Assembly (NCBI RefSeq): GCF_018390635.1
Contig: NZ_JAHBGE010000063.1
Coordinates: forward strand, 1-64,000
Direction: 5' to 3'
From: Ancylobacter lacus
GTDB lineage: Bacteria > Pseudomonadota > Alphaproteobacteria > Rhizobiales > Xanthobacteraceae
Length of the DNA: 64,000 bases
Shown: positions 29,312-39,925 of the stretch, piece by piece
How the letters are laid out: every line of letters begins with the position of its first letter
How positions within the stretch are numbered: position 1 is the stretch's first letter
Program-made: the position numbers and the translations under genes
The notes under the pieces: generated by a model
What the model saw: the letters and a program-made list of their open reading frames with translations, nothing else
Told to the model about the DNA's origin: nothing
The model's database searches: none

Positions 29312-31747
29312 ATGCGGCTTTTTCTGCGTTTCATGGGCTTCATGTTTGCACTCGGCACGATCGTGTTCGTGGTCGCCGGTGCGGGCGCGAGCTATTTCAT
29401 CTGGAAGTTTTCCCAGGATCTGCCGGACTACTCGCAGCTGCAGAATTACGAGCCGCCGGTGATGACGCGCATCCATGCCGGCGACGGTTCGCTGCTGGCG
29501 GAATATGCGAAGGAGCGCCGGCTGTTCCTCCCGATCCAGAACATCCCCAAGCTTGTCATCGACGCCTTTATCTCGGCCGAGGACAAGAATTTCTATTCCC
29601 ATGGCGGCATCGACATCACCGGCATCGGCCGCGCCGCCTATGCCTTCCTGCAGAATTACGGTTCCGGCCGCCGCCCCCAGGGCGCCTCGACCATCACCCA
29701 GCAGGTGGCGAAGAACTTTCTCCTCACCAACGAGGTGTCGCTTGACCGCAAGGTCAAGGAGGCGCTCCTCGCGCTGCGCATCGAGCGGGCCTATTCCAAG
29801 GACCGCATCCTTGAGCTTTATCTGAACGAGATCTATCTCGGCATCGGCTCCTACGGGGTCGCGGCGGCGTCGCTGCTGTATTTCGACAAGTCGGTGAACG
29901 AGCTCGACATCGCGCAGGCGGCCTATCTCGCCGCGCTGCCGAAGGGCCCGAATAACTATCACCCGTTCCGCGAGCGCGAGGCGGCGATCGCCCGGCGCAA
30001 CTGGGTGATCGACCGCATGGCCGAGAACGGCTACATCACCCAGGCCCAGGCCGAGAAGGCCAAGGCGGAAGACCTCGCCGTCACCGTCCGCCCGACCGGC
30101 GCCCACATCTTCTCGGCCGAGTATTTCGCCGAGGAGGTCCGTCGCGAGATCGCCGAGCGCTATGGCGAGGACAAGCTCTATGGCGGCGGCCTTTCGGTGC
30201 GCACCACGCTGAACCCCAAGCTGCAGCAGATCGCCAAGAAGGCGCTGCTGGACGGCCTCACCCGTTTCGACGAGCAGCGCGGCTATCGCGGCCCGGTAAC
30301 CGTGATCGAACCGACGGGCGATTGGGGCGGGCGGCTCGTCTCGGTGCGCTCGTTCAACGACATCCCGTGGCGCCTTGCCGTTGTTCTCGAAACCGGCAAC
30401 GACGCCGCCAAGATCGGCCTCCAGCCGCAGCGGGACAAATCCGGTGTCCTGCAGACCCAGCGCGAGGTTGGCATCATCACCCCGGACGGGGTGAAATGGG
30501 CCCGCCGTGGCGGCAAGTCCGGCCTCGTGAACGTGCTGAAGCCCGGCGACGTCATCTATGTCGAGGCCATCGACGGCAAGCAGGGCCAGTGGCGCCTGCG
30601 CCAGCAGCCGCAGATCGAAGGTGCGCTCATCGCCATGGACCAGTGGACCGGCCGCGTGCTGGCGCTGGCGGGCGGCTTCTCCTTCGATGAAAGCCAGTTC
30701 AACCGCGCCACCCAGGCGTATCGGCAGCCCGGCTCGTCCTTCAAGCCGTTCGTCTATTCGGCCGCGCTCGACAATGGCTATACGCCGTCCAGCATCATCA
30801 TGGACGCGCCGTTCGAGCTGAGCCAGGCGGGGCAGGCGACGTGGCGGCCGGAGAACTACTCCGGCAAGTTCTATGGTCCGCAGACCCTGCGCTTCGGGCT
30901 GGAACAGTCGCGTAACGTGATGACGGTTCGGCTCGCCAACGATCTCGGCATGCCCACCATCGTGGAATATGCCCGCCGCTTCGGCGTCTACGACAATCTC
31001 ATGCCGGTCCTTTCGATGGCGCTCGGCGCTGGCGAGACGACGGTGATGCGGATGGTGACGGCCTATTCCGAGCTGGCGAATGGCGGCGTGAAGATCAAGC
31101 CGACGCTCATCGACCGCATCCAGGATCGCTACGGCAAGACCATCTACAAGCACGACGAGCGCGAGTGCCGCGGCTGCGACGCCGCGAGCTGGCAGAATCA
31201 GGCCGAGCCGACGCTGGTCGATCGCCGTGAGCAGGTCATCGACCCGATGACCGCCTACCAGATCACCTCGATGATGGAGGGTGTCGTTCAGCGCGGCACC
31301 GGCACCGCGCTCAAGGAGCTCGGCAAGCCGGTGGCCGGCAAGACCGGCACCACGAATGACGAGAAGGACGCCTGGTTCATCGGCTTCACCCCCGACATGG
31401 TGGTGGGCGTCTATCTCGGCTACGACACCCCGAAGCCGATGGGCAAGGGCTCGACCGGCGGCCTCATCGCGGCCCCCGTGGTGCGCGACTTCATGAAGGT
31501 CGCGCTGGCGGATCGCCCGGCCGTGCCGTTCCGCGTGCCTCCGGGCATCAAGCTGATCCGGGTCAATCCCAAGTCCGGACTGCGCGCCGGCCCCGGGGAG
31601 AATTCGATCCTCGAGGGGTTCAAGCCGGGCACGGCGCCGCCCGACAGCTATTCGATCGCCGGCTCCGGCGCTCCCGGGCTGCCGAGCAGCGTCACCCCGG
31701 AAGCTGACCGCGCGGTCGGCACCGACGGCACCGGCGGGCTTTACTGA
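29312..31747 (+). CDS. mrcA: Penicillin-binding protein 1A (bifunctional glycosyltransferase/transpeptidase)
   Basis: Polymerises glycan strands and cross-links peptides in the periplasm. It has an N-terminal membrane anchor (about 5-30), a GT51 domain with catalytic Glu90 in SAEDKNFYSHGG and the QGASTITQQVAKN and ERAYSKDRILELYLNEIYLG motifs, an ODD/OB insert (about 290-420), and a transpeptidase domain with Ser475 in GSSFKP, SRN and GKTGTT. The length (811 residues) is standard. ATG at 29312 was chosen because MRLFLRFMGF matches the usual alphaproteobacterial start; an ATG at 29243 would add 23 Arg/Pro-rich residues and cannot be excluded. It follows the amidase gene, forming a cell-wall pair. 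Confidence 0.95.
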   Translation: MRLFLRFMGFMFALGTIVFVVAGAGASYFIWKFSQDLPDYSQLQNYEPPVMTRIHAGDGSLLAEYAKERRLFLPIQNIPKLVIDAFISAEDKNFYSHGGIDITGIGRAAYAFLQNYGSGRRPQGASTITQQVAKNFLLTNEVSLDRKVKEALLALRIERAYSKDRILELYLNEIYLGIGSYGVAAASLLYFDKSVNELDIAQAAYLAALPKGPNNYHPFREREAAIARRNWVIDRMAENGYITQAQAEKAKAEDLAVTVRPTGAHIFSAEYFAEEVRREIAERYGEDKLYGGGLSVRTTLNPKLQQIAKKALLDGLTRFDEQRGYRGPVTVIEPTGDWGGRLVSVRSFNDIPWRLAVVLETGNDAAKIGLQPQRDKSGVLQTQREVGIITPDGVKWARRGGKSGLVNVLKPGDVIYVEAIDGKQGQWRLRQQPQIEGALIAMDQWTGRVLALAGGFSFDESQFNRATQAYRQPGSSFKPFVYSAALDNGYTPSSIIMDAPFELSQAGQATWRPENYSGKFYGPQTLRFGLEQSRNVMTVRLANDLGMPTIVEYARRFGVYDNLMPVLSMALGAGETTVMRMVTAYSELANGGVKIKPTLIDRIQDRYGKTIYKHDERECRGCDAASWQNQAEPTLVDRREQVIDPMTAYQITSMMEGVVQRGTGTALKELGKPVAGKTGTTNDEKDAWFIGFTPDMVVGVYLGYDTPKPMGKGSTGGLIAAPVVRDFMKVALADRPAVPFRVPPGIKLIRVNPKSGLRAGPGENSILEGFKPGTAPPDSYSIAGSGAPGLPSSVTPEADRAVGTDGTGGLY

Positions 31748-31759
31748 CGGCACAGGGTC

Positions 31760-31798
31760 CGGCCGGGCGCGGCAGCAAGGCCGCGCCGCGCCCGGCCG
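31760..31798 (+). terminator. Terminator-like hairpin after mrcA
   Basis: A 14-base perfect GC stem (31760-31773 with 31785-31798) with an 11-base loop, 13 bases after the stop. No T tract. Confidence 0.45.
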
Positions 31799-31893
31799 TG
31801 TGCGGCGTCACTCTGCAATAACCCGACGCCGTTTACAGCGCCGCCCTTCGCCTCTATTTTCCGCGGCCTTCCGACCAATCGAGAGTGACCATC

Positions 31894-33024
31894 ATGCGCG
31901 CCGAGCTCGCTGCGAGCGTCGACGAAATCAAGGAAGCCGCTGGCCTGCTGCGGCAGCACATCGATTTCGACCGTTCCAAGGCCCGTCTCGCCGAGCTGAA
32001 CGCGATGGCCGAGGACCCGAATCTCTGGAACGATCCGGAGCGCGCGCAGAAGCTGATGCAGGAGCGCGGCACGCTGGAGGACGGGCTGGGCGCGCTTGAG
32101 CGCATCGAGCGCGATCTCGCCGACAATGTCGAGCTGATCGAGCTGGGCGAAGCCGAAGGCGATGACGGCGTGGTGGCCGAGGCCGCCGCCTCTCTCGCCC
32201 GGCTCAAGGCCGAGGTCGCACGCCGCCAGCTTGAGGCGCTGCTTTCCGGCGAAGCGGACGCCAATGACAGCTATCTCGAAGTCCATGCCGGCGCGGGTGG
32301 CACCGACAGCCAGGACTGGGCGCTGATGCTGCTGCGCATGTACACGCGCTGGGCGGAGCGGCGTGGCTTCAAGGTCGAGATGGTGGACGAGTCCGGGGGC
32401 GAGACCGCGGGCATCAAGTCGGCCACCATCCTCGTTAAAGGCCACAACGCCTATGGCTGGCTCAAGACCGAGGCCGGCGTCCACCGGCTGGTGCGCATCT
32501 CGCCTTTCGATTCCAATGCCCGTCGGCAGACCTCCTTCTCCTCGGTCGACGTTTATCCCGTGATCGACGACCGCATCGTTGTCGACATCAAGGAAAGCGA
32601 CCTGCGCATCGACACCATGCGCTCTGGTGGCGCCGGCGGCCAGCACGTGAACAAGACCGAATCGGCGGTCCGTTTCACCCACATTCCGACCGGCATCGCG
32701 GTGGTGGCGCAGGGCGACCGCTCGCAGCACAAGAACCGCGCGACCGCTTGGGAGATGCTTCGTGCCAAGCTCTACGAGATGGAGCTGAAGAAGCGGGAGG
32801 CTCAGGCTGCCGCGGATCAGGCGGCGAAGACCGATATCGGCTGGGGCCACCAGATCCGGTCCTACGTGCTGCAGCCCTATCAGCTGGTGAAGGACCTGCG
32901 CACGGGTGTGACGTCGGGCACCCCGCAGGAGGTGCTGGACGGCGATCTCGACCCGTTCATGGAGGCTGCGCTGGCCCAGCGCGCCTATGGCGGCGGCCCG
33001 GCCAGCGTGGATGATGTCGACTGA
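31894..33024 (+). CDS. prfB: Peptide chain release factor 2, without programmed frameshift
   Basis: Releases finished proteins at UGA and UAA codons. The 376 residues include the helical N-terminal domain, the SPF anticodon-like motif ([15 protein letters not shown]) that defines RF2, and the GGQ loop ([14 protein letters not shown]) that triggers hydrolysis. E. coli prfB has an in-frame UGA and slippery site at about codon 26; here the matching region ([13 protein letters not shown]) is read through with no stop and no frameshift, so that autoregulation is absent. ATG at 31894 is preferred to a GTG at 31885. It sits alone after mrcA and converges on bcp. Confidence 0.97.
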   Translation: MRAELAASVDEIKEAAGLLRQHIDFDRSKARLAELNAMAEDPNLWNDPERAQKLMQERGTLEDGLGALERIERDLADNVELIELGEAEGDDGVVAEAAASLARLKAEVARRQLEALLSGEADANDSYLEVHAGAGGTDSQDWALMLLRMYTRWAERRGFKVEMVDESGGETAGIKSATILVKGHNAYGWLKTEAGVHRLVRISPFDSNARRQTSFSSVDVYPVIDDRIVVDIKESDLRIDTMRSGGAGGQHVNKTESAVRFTHIPTGIAVVAQGDRSQHKNRATAWEMLRAKLYEMELKKREAQAAADQAAKTDIGWGHQIRSYVLQPYQLVKDLRTGVTSGTPQEVLDGDLDPFMEAALAQRAYGGGPASVDDVD

Positions 33025-33045
33025 TCCCGCCGCAGCGCGGGCGAA

Positions 33046-33507
33046 TTAAAGCGCCTGCGCGGCCGCCAGCACCTCTTCGGCATGGCCCGCCACCTTTACC
33101 CTCGGCCATAGGCGGGCAACGATTCCCTGCGAATCGATCAATACCGTGGTGCGTTCGATGCCCATGTAGCTCTTGCCGTACATGCTTTTTTCCTTCCACA
33201 CGCCGTAGCTCTCGAGCAGGGCATGGGTCTCGTCGCCGGCCATCGGGAAGCTGATCGCGTGCTTGGTGCGGAAATTGGCGAGCTTGCGGGCACTATCCGC
33301 GGAAATACCGAGGACGACGGTGTTTGCGGCGTCGAATTCGGCGGCCAGTCGGTTGAAGTCGTTCGTCTCCGTGGTGCAGCCCGGCGTGCCAGCCTGGGGA
33401 AAGAAATAGAGCGCAAGATTGCGCCCCCGAAAGGCGGCGAGCGACAGCGTCGCGCCAGCATCGTCGGTTATAGTGAAGTCTGGGGCGGGATGGCCGGGCT
33501 CGATCAT
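33046..33507 (-). CDS. bcp: Thioredoxin-dependent peroxiredoxin, Bcp/PrxQ type
   Basis: Reduces hydroperoxides in the cytoplasm. The 153-residue sequence has the AhpC/TSA fold with LALYFFPQAGTPGCTTE, giving peroxidatic Cys44, and the late conserved GIERTTVLIDSQGIV. The resolving Cys found five residues later in E. coli Bcp is Asn49 here and no other Cys occurs, so it must be a 1-Cys form recycled by an external thiol. ATG at 33507 follows AAGGCAGACG and starts the family sequence (MIEPGHPAPDFTI). It is divergent from the AsmA-like gene and its stop lies 22 bases from that of prfB. Confidence 0.95.
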   Translation of the reverse strand: MIEPGHPAPDFTITDDAGATLSLAAFRGRNLALYFFPQAGTPGCTTETNDFNRLAAEFDAANTVVLGISADSARKLANFRTKHAISFPMAGDETHALLESYGVWKEKSMYGKSYMGIERTTVLIDSQGIVARLWPRVKVAGHAEEVLAAAQAL

Positions 33508-33662
33508 CGTCTGCCTTCCTTTTGTCAGGTTTTTCAGAGAATTCGCTCGGGGGCGAGTATAGGCTCGCACTACGGAACGGGGACCATGGTGGATCAGCGA
33601 TTCCGGCGGGCCGCGGATAACCGCGTCGCAGGCCGCACGGCCCTCGGAGATCTTGGCTTTTG

Positions 33663-36600
33663 ATGAGCCGCGACGCAAAGCGCAACGGTATGGCCGGACG
33701 GCACAGGATCCGGCTGCGCTCGCGTGTGCGCGCGGAGATGGCCGAGCAGCTCCTCGAACGCCGCCTGCTGCCGCGCTGGGCGCGGCTGTGTGGCTGGTCC
33801 GCGGCAAGCTTCTGCGGGCTTGCCATCCTCCTTGGGATCACCGCCTACGCTCTGGTCGTGTCCGGCTTCGTCGGTCTCGACCTGTTGCGGCCCTATGTCG
33901 CTCGTGAAATCGAGCAGCGGCTCGGCACCGGCGAGACGGTCGAGATCGGCTCCATCACCGCCGCGCGCAGCGAGGCCGGCGACTTCGTCGTGCGCGTCAA
34001 CGACATCGTGGTGCGGAACGCGCAGGGCGAGGTGGTGGCGAGCGCGCCGCAGGCGGAGGTGGGAATTCGCACCTCCCTGCTGCCGTGGCTCTCGGCACCG
34101 CAGCGAATCGCTCTCATCGGGGCGGAGCTTTCGGTTCACATCAACGCGCAAGGCGAGCTCTCGGTGGCGACGGGGCGGGGGGCGAAGCCGATCGTGGCTG
34201 CACCGCCGGGCTCAGAGGCTCGCAGGAGTACACCTCCCGCCACCGCTGCCGCCGCCGCCGATGGGCAGTCGGCTCCACCGCCTGCCGCCGCCATCTTCGA
34301 CCCCACCCGTCTGCCGGCGCTGGCCGCTCTCGCGCAGGCCATCGACAATGGCGGCTTCGGGGGCACCGAGCTGACGGAGGCCGGGCTCAAGAACGGCACG
34401 CTGCGCATCGAGAACGAGGCGAGCGGCCAGAAGTGGACGTTCGAGAACATCAATCTGGACGTCGCGCGCCCGCTGGCGGGTGGCGCGACGGTGGATTTCG
34501 ATGCCACCGGGGCCAATGGCCCGTGGTCGGCTCAGATCGTGATTGGTCCGCTTGAGCAGGACCATCGGCAGATGAGCTTCGAGGTGCGCGATCTCGCCTC
34601 GCGCGATCTTCTCGCCGCTGCCGGAAAGGCGGACGATTCGATGATCGCGACCTCGCCGCTCAGCCTCCGGCTCGAGGCCGACATTGCCCGCGATGGCCAG
34701 ATAGCGAGCGCCCGCGGCCGCGTCGTCGCCGGCGCGGGCAAGCTCCAGATGGGGGCCGACGCGGCGGGGATGATGCTCATCAAGCAGGTCGCCGTCGATG
34801 TCCGGCTCGATCCCGCGCGCCGCCTCTTCGTGATCGATCCGCTGTCGATCAAGGCCGATCCGCTCGACCTCACCTTCGCGGCCGAGCTCACGCCCCCGGC
34901 CGATCCAGCAGCCCCCTGGCGCCTCCACACGACGCGCATTCACGGCCTGTTCGGCGGCGGCGGTCCGGACGCGGAGAAGGAGCCGCCGCTGCTGCTCGAC
35001 CAGGGCGCCTTCGATCTCCGCTTCGAGCCCGATACCCGGAAGCTCGTGATCGAGAAGGCGGTGTTCTCGGGCCCTCAAGGCGGGTTGACGATAGACGGGT
35101 CCTTCGACGCAGGCCTGCCGGACCCGGTGCTGACCATGAATGTGGTCGGTACTCCCATGTCGGTGACATCCCTGAAGCGACTCTGGCCCATCGTCGCCGC
35201 GCCGGATGTCCGGCGCTGGATCTATGAGCACGTCGCCTCCGGCGACGTGACCCGCACGAATATTCGGTTCGCCGCGCCGCTTTCCTCCATCGGCAATAAG
35301 GACAGGCCGCTGCCGACCGAAGGCGCTGCGGTCGAGGTCGCCGGCGTCAATGGAGTGATCCGGGCGGCGCCTGGCCTGCCGCCGCTGCAGAATGCCACGC
35401 TCCTCGTTCAGGCGACGGGGCGGAGCGCGCATGCGGTGGCCACGGACGTCGTGATGGAGACGCCGGGCGGCCGGAAGCTGTCGCTGCCGGAGGGCGTGCT
35501 CGATGTGCCCAACACCATCATGCCCAATCCCACGGCGAAGCTGAGCGTGAAGGTGGAGGGACCGGCCGCCGCCGCCGCCGACATGCTGTCGACCCCCGCG
35601 CTCAAGAGCCCGGGCAATGATCCCTTCGATCCCGGCACCATCAAGGGCCAGATCAGCGGTACTGCGCAGATCAACCTGACGCTGCGCGAGCCGATGTCCA
35701 TGAAGGACGTCGATTACGCCTTTGAGGCCGACCTGACGGATTTTTCGGCGGACAAGATCTTCCAGGGCCAGAAGCTGGACGACGCGACGGTGAAGCTGTT
35801 CGCCACCGCCTCGACCACGCTGCTGCGTGGCGACGGGAAGATTGCCGGAGCGCCCGCCAGTTTCGAGGTCAACAAGCCGCGCGACGGCGCCGACATGAGC
35901 TTCCGCTTCGCCGCCAATCTGGATGATGCCGCGCGCGACAAGATGAATGTCGAGCTCGCCGGCCTCAGCGGATCGGTTGGCGTCAAGCTCACCGGAACGA
36001 TCGGTGCGAAGGAGAAGAAGGGCAACGTCGAACTCGACCTCACCGCAGCGCGGCTGGCGGAACTCGTGCCGGGATGGTCCAAACCGGCGGGCAAGCCTGC
36101 CAAGCTGACCGCCGATGCGACCGTGCGCAGCGACTCCATCAAGATCGACAACCTTGCCGTCACCGGCACCGGCGTCAACATTCGGGGCGACGTCGATCTC
36201 AACGGCAAGGGTGATCTGGTTTCCGCGAATCTGCCGACCTTCCAGCTTTCCGATGGCGACAAGGCGAGCGTGAAGATCGACATCGACGGCGGGGTCGCCA
36301 AGATCACGGTGCGTGGCGAGGTCATCGAGGCGCGGGCTTTCCTGAAGAGCCTGCTCGATGCCCCGATCGCTGGAACCAGCGCGCAGAAGAAGCCGGCCGA
36401 TATCGACCTCGACGTCAATCTCGGCGTGGTGAAGGGCAACAATGGCGAGGCGATGCGGCAGGCCGTGCTGCGCATGTCGCGTCGCGATGGCAATCTGCGG
36501 ACCTTCAGCCTTGCCGCCCTGGTGGGGCGCGATGGCGGCGTGAAGGGCGATCTGCGCCCGGACCGCACCGGCCGTCCCGCGCTGCAGATCCTGACGAGCG

Positions 36601-37202
36601 ACGCGGGGGCGCTGCTGCGCTTCGTCGATTTCTATTCCCGCATTTATGGCGGCGACCTCTGGGTCAGCGTCGACCCTCCCAATGCGACGGGGAAGCCGCA
36701 GGATGGCACCGTCAACATGCGCGATTTCGTGATCCGGGGCGAGCCCGGGCTCGACCGGCTGATCGCCGCCGCGCCGGACAAGACCAAGGACGGCCGGCTT
36801 CAGCCCGGCGGCGCCGTCGCCTTCCAGAAGCTTCAGGTCGCGTTCCAGCGCTCCGCCGGCCGCCTTCAGATCCGCGACGGGGCGATCTGGGGTCCGGCGA
36901 TCGGCTCCACCTTCGATGGCGTGCTGGATTTCGTCGGCGACAAGGTCGGGGTGCGCGGCACCTTCGTGCCCGCCTACGGCCTGAACAATCTGTTCAGCCG
37001 CCTTCCCGTGCTGGGTTTCTTCCTCGGCGGCGGGCCGAATGAAGGGCTTGTCGGCGTGACCTACGAGATTGTCGGCCCGCTGTCCGGTCCGACGCTTCGC
37101 ATCAACCCTATCTCCGCCGTGGCACCGGGTTTCCTGCGCAAGATTTTCGAGTTCCGGCAGGCACCCGATCCGACACCGCCGGCACTGGTTCCCTCGCGCT
37201 GA
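33663..37202 (+). CDS. Large AsmA/YhdP-like envelope protein (DUF3971)
   Basis: A 1,179-residue membrane-anchored periplasmic protein. A basic N-terminus is followed by one membrane helix (about 43-66), then a very long beta-rich body with DUF3971-type sequence and an AsmA-like C-terminal region (GLVGVTYEIVGPLSGPTLRINP, ending near FLRKIFEF). A Pro/Ala-rich linker lies near 180-215. Proteins of this family (YhdP, TamB, YdbH) form hydrophobic grooves and carry phospholipids between the membranes in E. coli; the same role is inferred. ATG at 33663 directly follows an in-frame TTG. It is a single-gene unit ending at a hairpin shared with tyrS. Confidence 0.88.
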   Translation: MSRDAKRNGMAGRHRIRLRSRVRAEMAEQLLERRLLPRWARLCGWSAASFCGLAILLGITAYALVVSGFVGLDLLRPYVAREIEQRLGTGETVEIGSITAARSEAGDFVVRVNDIVVRNAQGEVVASAPQAEVGIRTSLLPWLSAPQRIALIGAELSVHINAQGELSVATGRGAKPIVAAPPGSEARRSTPPATAAAAADGQSAPPPAAAIFDPTRLPALAALAQAIDNGGFGGTELTEAGLKNGTLRIENEASGQKWTFENINLDVARPLAGGATVDFDATGANGPWSAQIVIGPLEQDHRQMSFEVRDLASRDLLAAAGKADDSMIATSPLSLRLEADIARDGQIASARGRVVAGAGKLQMGADAAGMMLIKQVAVDVRLDPARRLFVIDPLSIKADPLDLTFAAELTPPADPAAPWRLHTTRIHGLFGGGGPDAEKEPPLLLDQGAFDLRFEPDTRKLVIEKAVFSGPQGGLTIDGSFDAGLPDPVLTMNVVGTPMSVTSLKRLWPIVAAPDVRRWIYEHVASGDVTRTNIRFAAPLSSIGNKDRPLPTEGAAVEVAGVNGVIRAAPGLPPLQNATLLVQATGRSAHAVATDVVMETPGGRKLSLPEGVLDVPNTIMPNPTAKLSVKVEGPAAAAADMLSTPALKSPGNDPFDPGTIKGQISGTAQINLTLREPMSMKDVDYAFEADLTDFSADKIFQGQKLDDATVKLFATASTTLLRGDGKIAGAPASFEVNKPRDGADMSFRFAANLDDAARDKMNVELAGLSGSVGVKLTGTIGAKEKKGNVELDLTAARLAELVPGWSKPAGKPAKLTADATVRSDSIKIDNLAVTGTGVNIRGDVDLNGKGDLVSANLPTFQLSDGDKASVKIDIDGGVAKITVRGEVIEARAFLKSLLDAPIAGTSAQKKPADIDLDVNLGVVKGNNGEAMRQAVLRMSRRDGNLRTFSLAALVGRDGGVKGDLRPDRTGRPALQILTSDAGALLRFVDFYSRIYGGDLWVSVDPPNATGKPQDGTVNMRDFVIRGEPGLDRLIAAAPDKTKDGRLQPGGAVAFQKLQVAFQRSAGRLQIRDGAIWGPAIGSTFDGVLDFVGDKVGVRGTFVPAYGLNNLFSRLPVLGFFLGGGPNEGLVGVTYEIVGPLSGPTLRINPISAVAPGFLRKIFEFRQAPDPTPPALVPSR

Positions 37203-37210
37203 GGGCGGGC

Positions 37211-37235
37211 GCGGTGGCCTTTGACCGGCCACCGC
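37211..37235. terminator. Hairpin between AsmA-like gene and tyrS
   Basis: A 9-base perfect stem (37211-37219 with 37227-37235) between two converging genes. No clear T tract on either side. Confidence 0.45.
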
Positions 37236-37245
37236 CGCCGCGGGC

Positions 37246-38505
37246 CTATACCGCGCGAAGCAGTACGTGCTTCTTCTTGCCAAGCGAGAGCTTGATGACG
37301 CCGTCGGCGTTCAGGTCGCGCGCGGTGAGAAGCGCCTTCTCGTCGGTGACGCTGGCGTCGTTCACCTTGAGGCCGCCGCCCTTGATCTGGCGGCGTGCCT
37401 CGCCGTTGGAGGCGACGAGGCCGGTCCTCTCCGCGAAGGCCGCCAGCACGCCGATGCCGGCTTCCAGTTCCGCGGCCGCCACCTCGACGGTCGGCAGGTC
37501 GGCCGAGACGCCGCCCTCCTCGAAGGTCTTGCGGGCCGCCTCCGCCGCCGCCTCTGCCGCGGCGCGGCCGTGCAGCATGGCGGTCACTTCGGTGGCGAGG
37601 ATCTTCTTCACCTCGTTGATGCCCGAGCCCTGCGCCTCGTTCACCAGCCGGGCGATCTCGTCCATCGGCAGGGTGGTGTAGAGCTTGAGGAAGCGGCCGA
37701 CATCGGCGTCCTCGGTGTTGCGCCAGTACTGCCAGAAGGCATAGGGGCCGAGCATGTCGGCGTTCAGCCACACCGCGCCGTTGACCGACTTGCCCATCTT
37801 GGCGCCCGAGGCGGTGGTCAGCAGCGGCGAGGTCAGGGCGTAGAGCTGGGGCGTGCCCATGCGATGGCCGAGATCGATGCCGTTGACGATGTTGCCCCAC
37901 TGGTCCGAGCCGCCCATCTGCAGCCGGCAATCATAACGCTTCGCCAGCTCGACGAAGTCATAGGCCTGCAGGATCATGTAGTTGAATTCGAGGAACGAGA
38001 GCGACTGCTCGCGTTCCAGCCGCGTCTTCACGCTGTCGAAGGACAGCATGCGGTTGACCGAGAAGTGCCGCCCCACGTCGCGCAGGAACTCGAGGTAGTT
38101 CAGCGAGCGCAGCCACTCCGCATTGTTGATCATGAGGGCCCCGTTCGGCCCCTCCTCATAGGCGAGGTAGTTCGAGAACACCCGCTTGATCGAGGCGATG
38201 TTGGCCTCGATCGTGTCGACCGTCATAAGCTGGCGCGCCTCGTCCTTGAAGGAGGGGTCGCCGACCATGCCGGTGCCGCCGCCCATCAGCGAGATCGGCC
38301 GGTGACCGGTTTTCTGCAGCCAGTGCAGCATCATGATCTGGATGAGGCCGCCGGCGTGCAGCGACGGTGCGGTAGGGTCGAAGCCGATATAGGCCGTCAC
38401 GGTTTCCTTGGCGAACAGGGCATCGAGGCCGGCCTCGTCGGAGACCTGATGGATGAAGCCGCGCTCGTGGAGCGTGTGCAGGAAATCGGAACGGAAGGTG
38501 CTCAT
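37246..38505 (-). CDS. tyrS: Tyrosyl-tRNA synthetase
   Basis: Charges tRNA-Tyr. The 419 residues show the class I Rossmann core with [20 protein letters not shown] (HIGH-type signature written His-Ala-Gly-Gly), the Tyr-binding [10 protein letters not shown] and [11 protein letters not shown], the KMGKS loop (KMSKS equivalent) and a C-terminal S4 RNA-binding domain (about 350-410, [15 protein letters not shown]). This is the TyrRS-S bacterial form. ATG at 38505 begins the family sequence; the frame stays open far upstream only as antisense of anmK. It is divergent from anmK with 87 bases between starts, so the two share a promoter region. Confidence 0.97.
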   Translation of the reverse strand: MSTFRSDFLHTLHERGFIHQVSDEAGLDALFAKETVTAYIGFDPTAPSLHAGGLIQIMMLHWLQKTGHRPISLMGGGTGMVGDPSFKDEARQLMTVDTIEANIASIKRVFSNYLAYEEGPNGALMINNAEWLRSLNYLEFLRDVGRHFSVNRMLSFDSVKTRLEREQSLSFLEFNYMILQAYDFVELAKRYDCRLQMGGSDQWGNIVNGIDLGHRMGTPQLYALTSPLLTTASGAKMGKSVNGAVWLNADMLGPYAFWQYWRNTEDADVGRFLKLYTTLPMDEIARLVNEAQGSGINEVKKILATEVTAMLHGRAAAEAAAEAARKTFEEGGVSADLPTVEVAAAELEAGIGVLAAFAERTGLVASNGEARRQIKGGGLKVNDASVTDEKALLTARDLNADGVIKLSLGKKKHVLLRAV

Positions 38506-38592
38506 GGCGTGCCTGCGTAAACGCGATGGTGGATGCGGGGCTCTACTATCAGCTTCAATGCCCGAAAGCACCCCGAGGACAGGAAGCCGGAC

Positions 38593-39762
38593 ATGCTGAA
38601 AGCCGTAGGCCTGATGAGCGGGACGTCGCTGGATGGCATCGACGTTGCCCTGATCGAGACGGATGGCGAACGCATCGGCGGCTTTGGCCCATGGCGGACC
38701 TATCCGTATGAGGCGGAGGACCGGGCGCTGTTCTTCCGCGCGCTGGAGGATGCCCGCGCCATCCGGCACCGTGACGAGCGGCCGGGCGCTGTGGAGGCTG
38801 CCGAGCACCGCGTGACCCAGCGCCATATCGAGGCGCTGCGTCATTTCCTGATGGAGGTCGCGCGGCAGCCCGTGGATGTGGTGGGATTCCACGGCCAGAC
38901 CGTACTGCATCGCCCCGAGCAGCGGCTGACGGTACAGATCGGCGACGGCGCGGCGCTGGCGGCCGCGCTGCGCCCGTTCGCCGGCCCCTCCGTGCCCGCA
39001 CTGGTGTACGATCTGCGCGCGGCCGATGTCGTAGCTGGCGGGCAGGGCGCTCCTCTGGTGCCGGTCTATCACCGTGCCCTGGCGAAGCTGTCGCCGGGGC
39101 CTGAGCCGCTGCTGGTGCTCAACCTCGGCGGTGTCGCCAATATCAGCTTCATCGATGGCGACGCGGACCCCGTGGCCTGCGACACCGGCCCCGCCAACGC
39201 GCTGATCGACGATTTCCTCACCCTTCGGACGGGTGCCGCCTACGACGAGGGTGGGCGTGTCGCGGCGGCCGGAACGGTCGACGAAGCGGTGGTGGCAGCG
39301 CTGATGACGCACCCTTTCTTTCGCCTGCCACCGCCCAAATCTCTGGACCGCAACAGTTTCCGACAATGGGTAGAGCAGCGGGCGGGACTTGACCGCATGA
39401 GCACGCCGGATGGTGCCGCGACGCTCACGGCCCTTACAGCCGCCTCGGTGGCGGCCGTGCTGCCGCTGCTGCCCCGCCGCCCGAAGAGAGTCGTCGTCGC
39501 CGGCGGCGGGGCCCGCAACCCCACCCTGGTCGACATGCTCAGCCAGCGGCTGGGCATACCGGTCGAAGTGGCCGACACGGTGGGATGGTCGGGCGATGCC
39601 CTGGAGGCGCAGGCCTTCGGCTTCCTCGCCGCACGTGCGCTGCGAGGGCTGCCTTTGAGCTTTCCTGGAACGACGGGCGTACCCACAGCGCAGCAGGGAG
39701 GCGTGATTATCCCTGGTATGCCAGAAAAGCTGAACGCAATGTTCAGAAAAAATGAATCGTGA
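38593..39762 (+). CDS. anmK: Anhydro-N-acetylmuramic acid kinase
   Basis: Phosphorylates 1,6-anhydro-MurNAc recovered from cell-wall turnover to MurNAc-6-phosphate. The 389 residues have the ASKHA fold with the N-terminal [53 protein letters not shown] and [12 protein letters not shown] motifs. ATG at 38593 starts the conserved part and follows AGGAAGCCGG. It is divergent from tyrS, a pairing known from related genomes. In species with this recycling route the product passes to MurQ; murQ is not in this window. Confidence 0.95.
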   Translation: MLKAVGLMSGTSLDGIDVALIETDGERIGGFGPWRTYPYEAEDRALFFRALEDARAIRHRDERPGAVEAAEHRVTQRHIEALRHFLMEVARQPVDVVGFHGQTVLHRPEQRLTVQIGDGAALAAALRPFAGPSVPALVYDLRAADVVAGGQGAPLVPVYHRALAKLSPGPEPLLVLNLGGVANISFIDGDADPVACDTGPANALIDDFLTLRTGAAYDEGGRVAAAGTVDEAVVAALMTHPFFRLPPPKSLDRNSFRQWVEQRAGLDRMSTPDGAATLTALTAASVAAVLPLLPRRPKRVVVAGGGARNPTLVDMLSQRLGIPVEVADTVGWSGDALEAQAFGFLAARALRGLPLSFPGTTGVPTAQQGGVIIPGMPEKLNAMFRKNES

Positions 39763-39925
39763 TCCCAATCAACGAAGTATTCCTTAAACGCATTGGTGCG
39801 ATGCGAAATCGGATGATGCGACGCACAATGGGAGGTGTATTTAAAGGGCTCCCGGATCCTCCGGCTCGCCAGGCCACGCCGTCTCAACCAATCGGCCCGG
39901 ACAGAACCGAATTGGAGCAACTCAG

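Noticed and set aside
27737-31753. Open frame of 1,338 residues antisense to the amidase and penicillin-binding protein genes
   Set aside because: Spans two real genes and their gap, has a shadow-type composition, and shows no family motif.
31950-31975. Programmed frameshift site in prfB
   Set aside because: No in-frame stop and no slippery CTT-TGA; the frame is open throughout.
34212-37283. Open frame of 1,023 residues antisense to the AsmA-like gene
   Set aside because: Same antisense effect. The plus-strand frame has a membrane anchor and an AsmA-like C-terminus.
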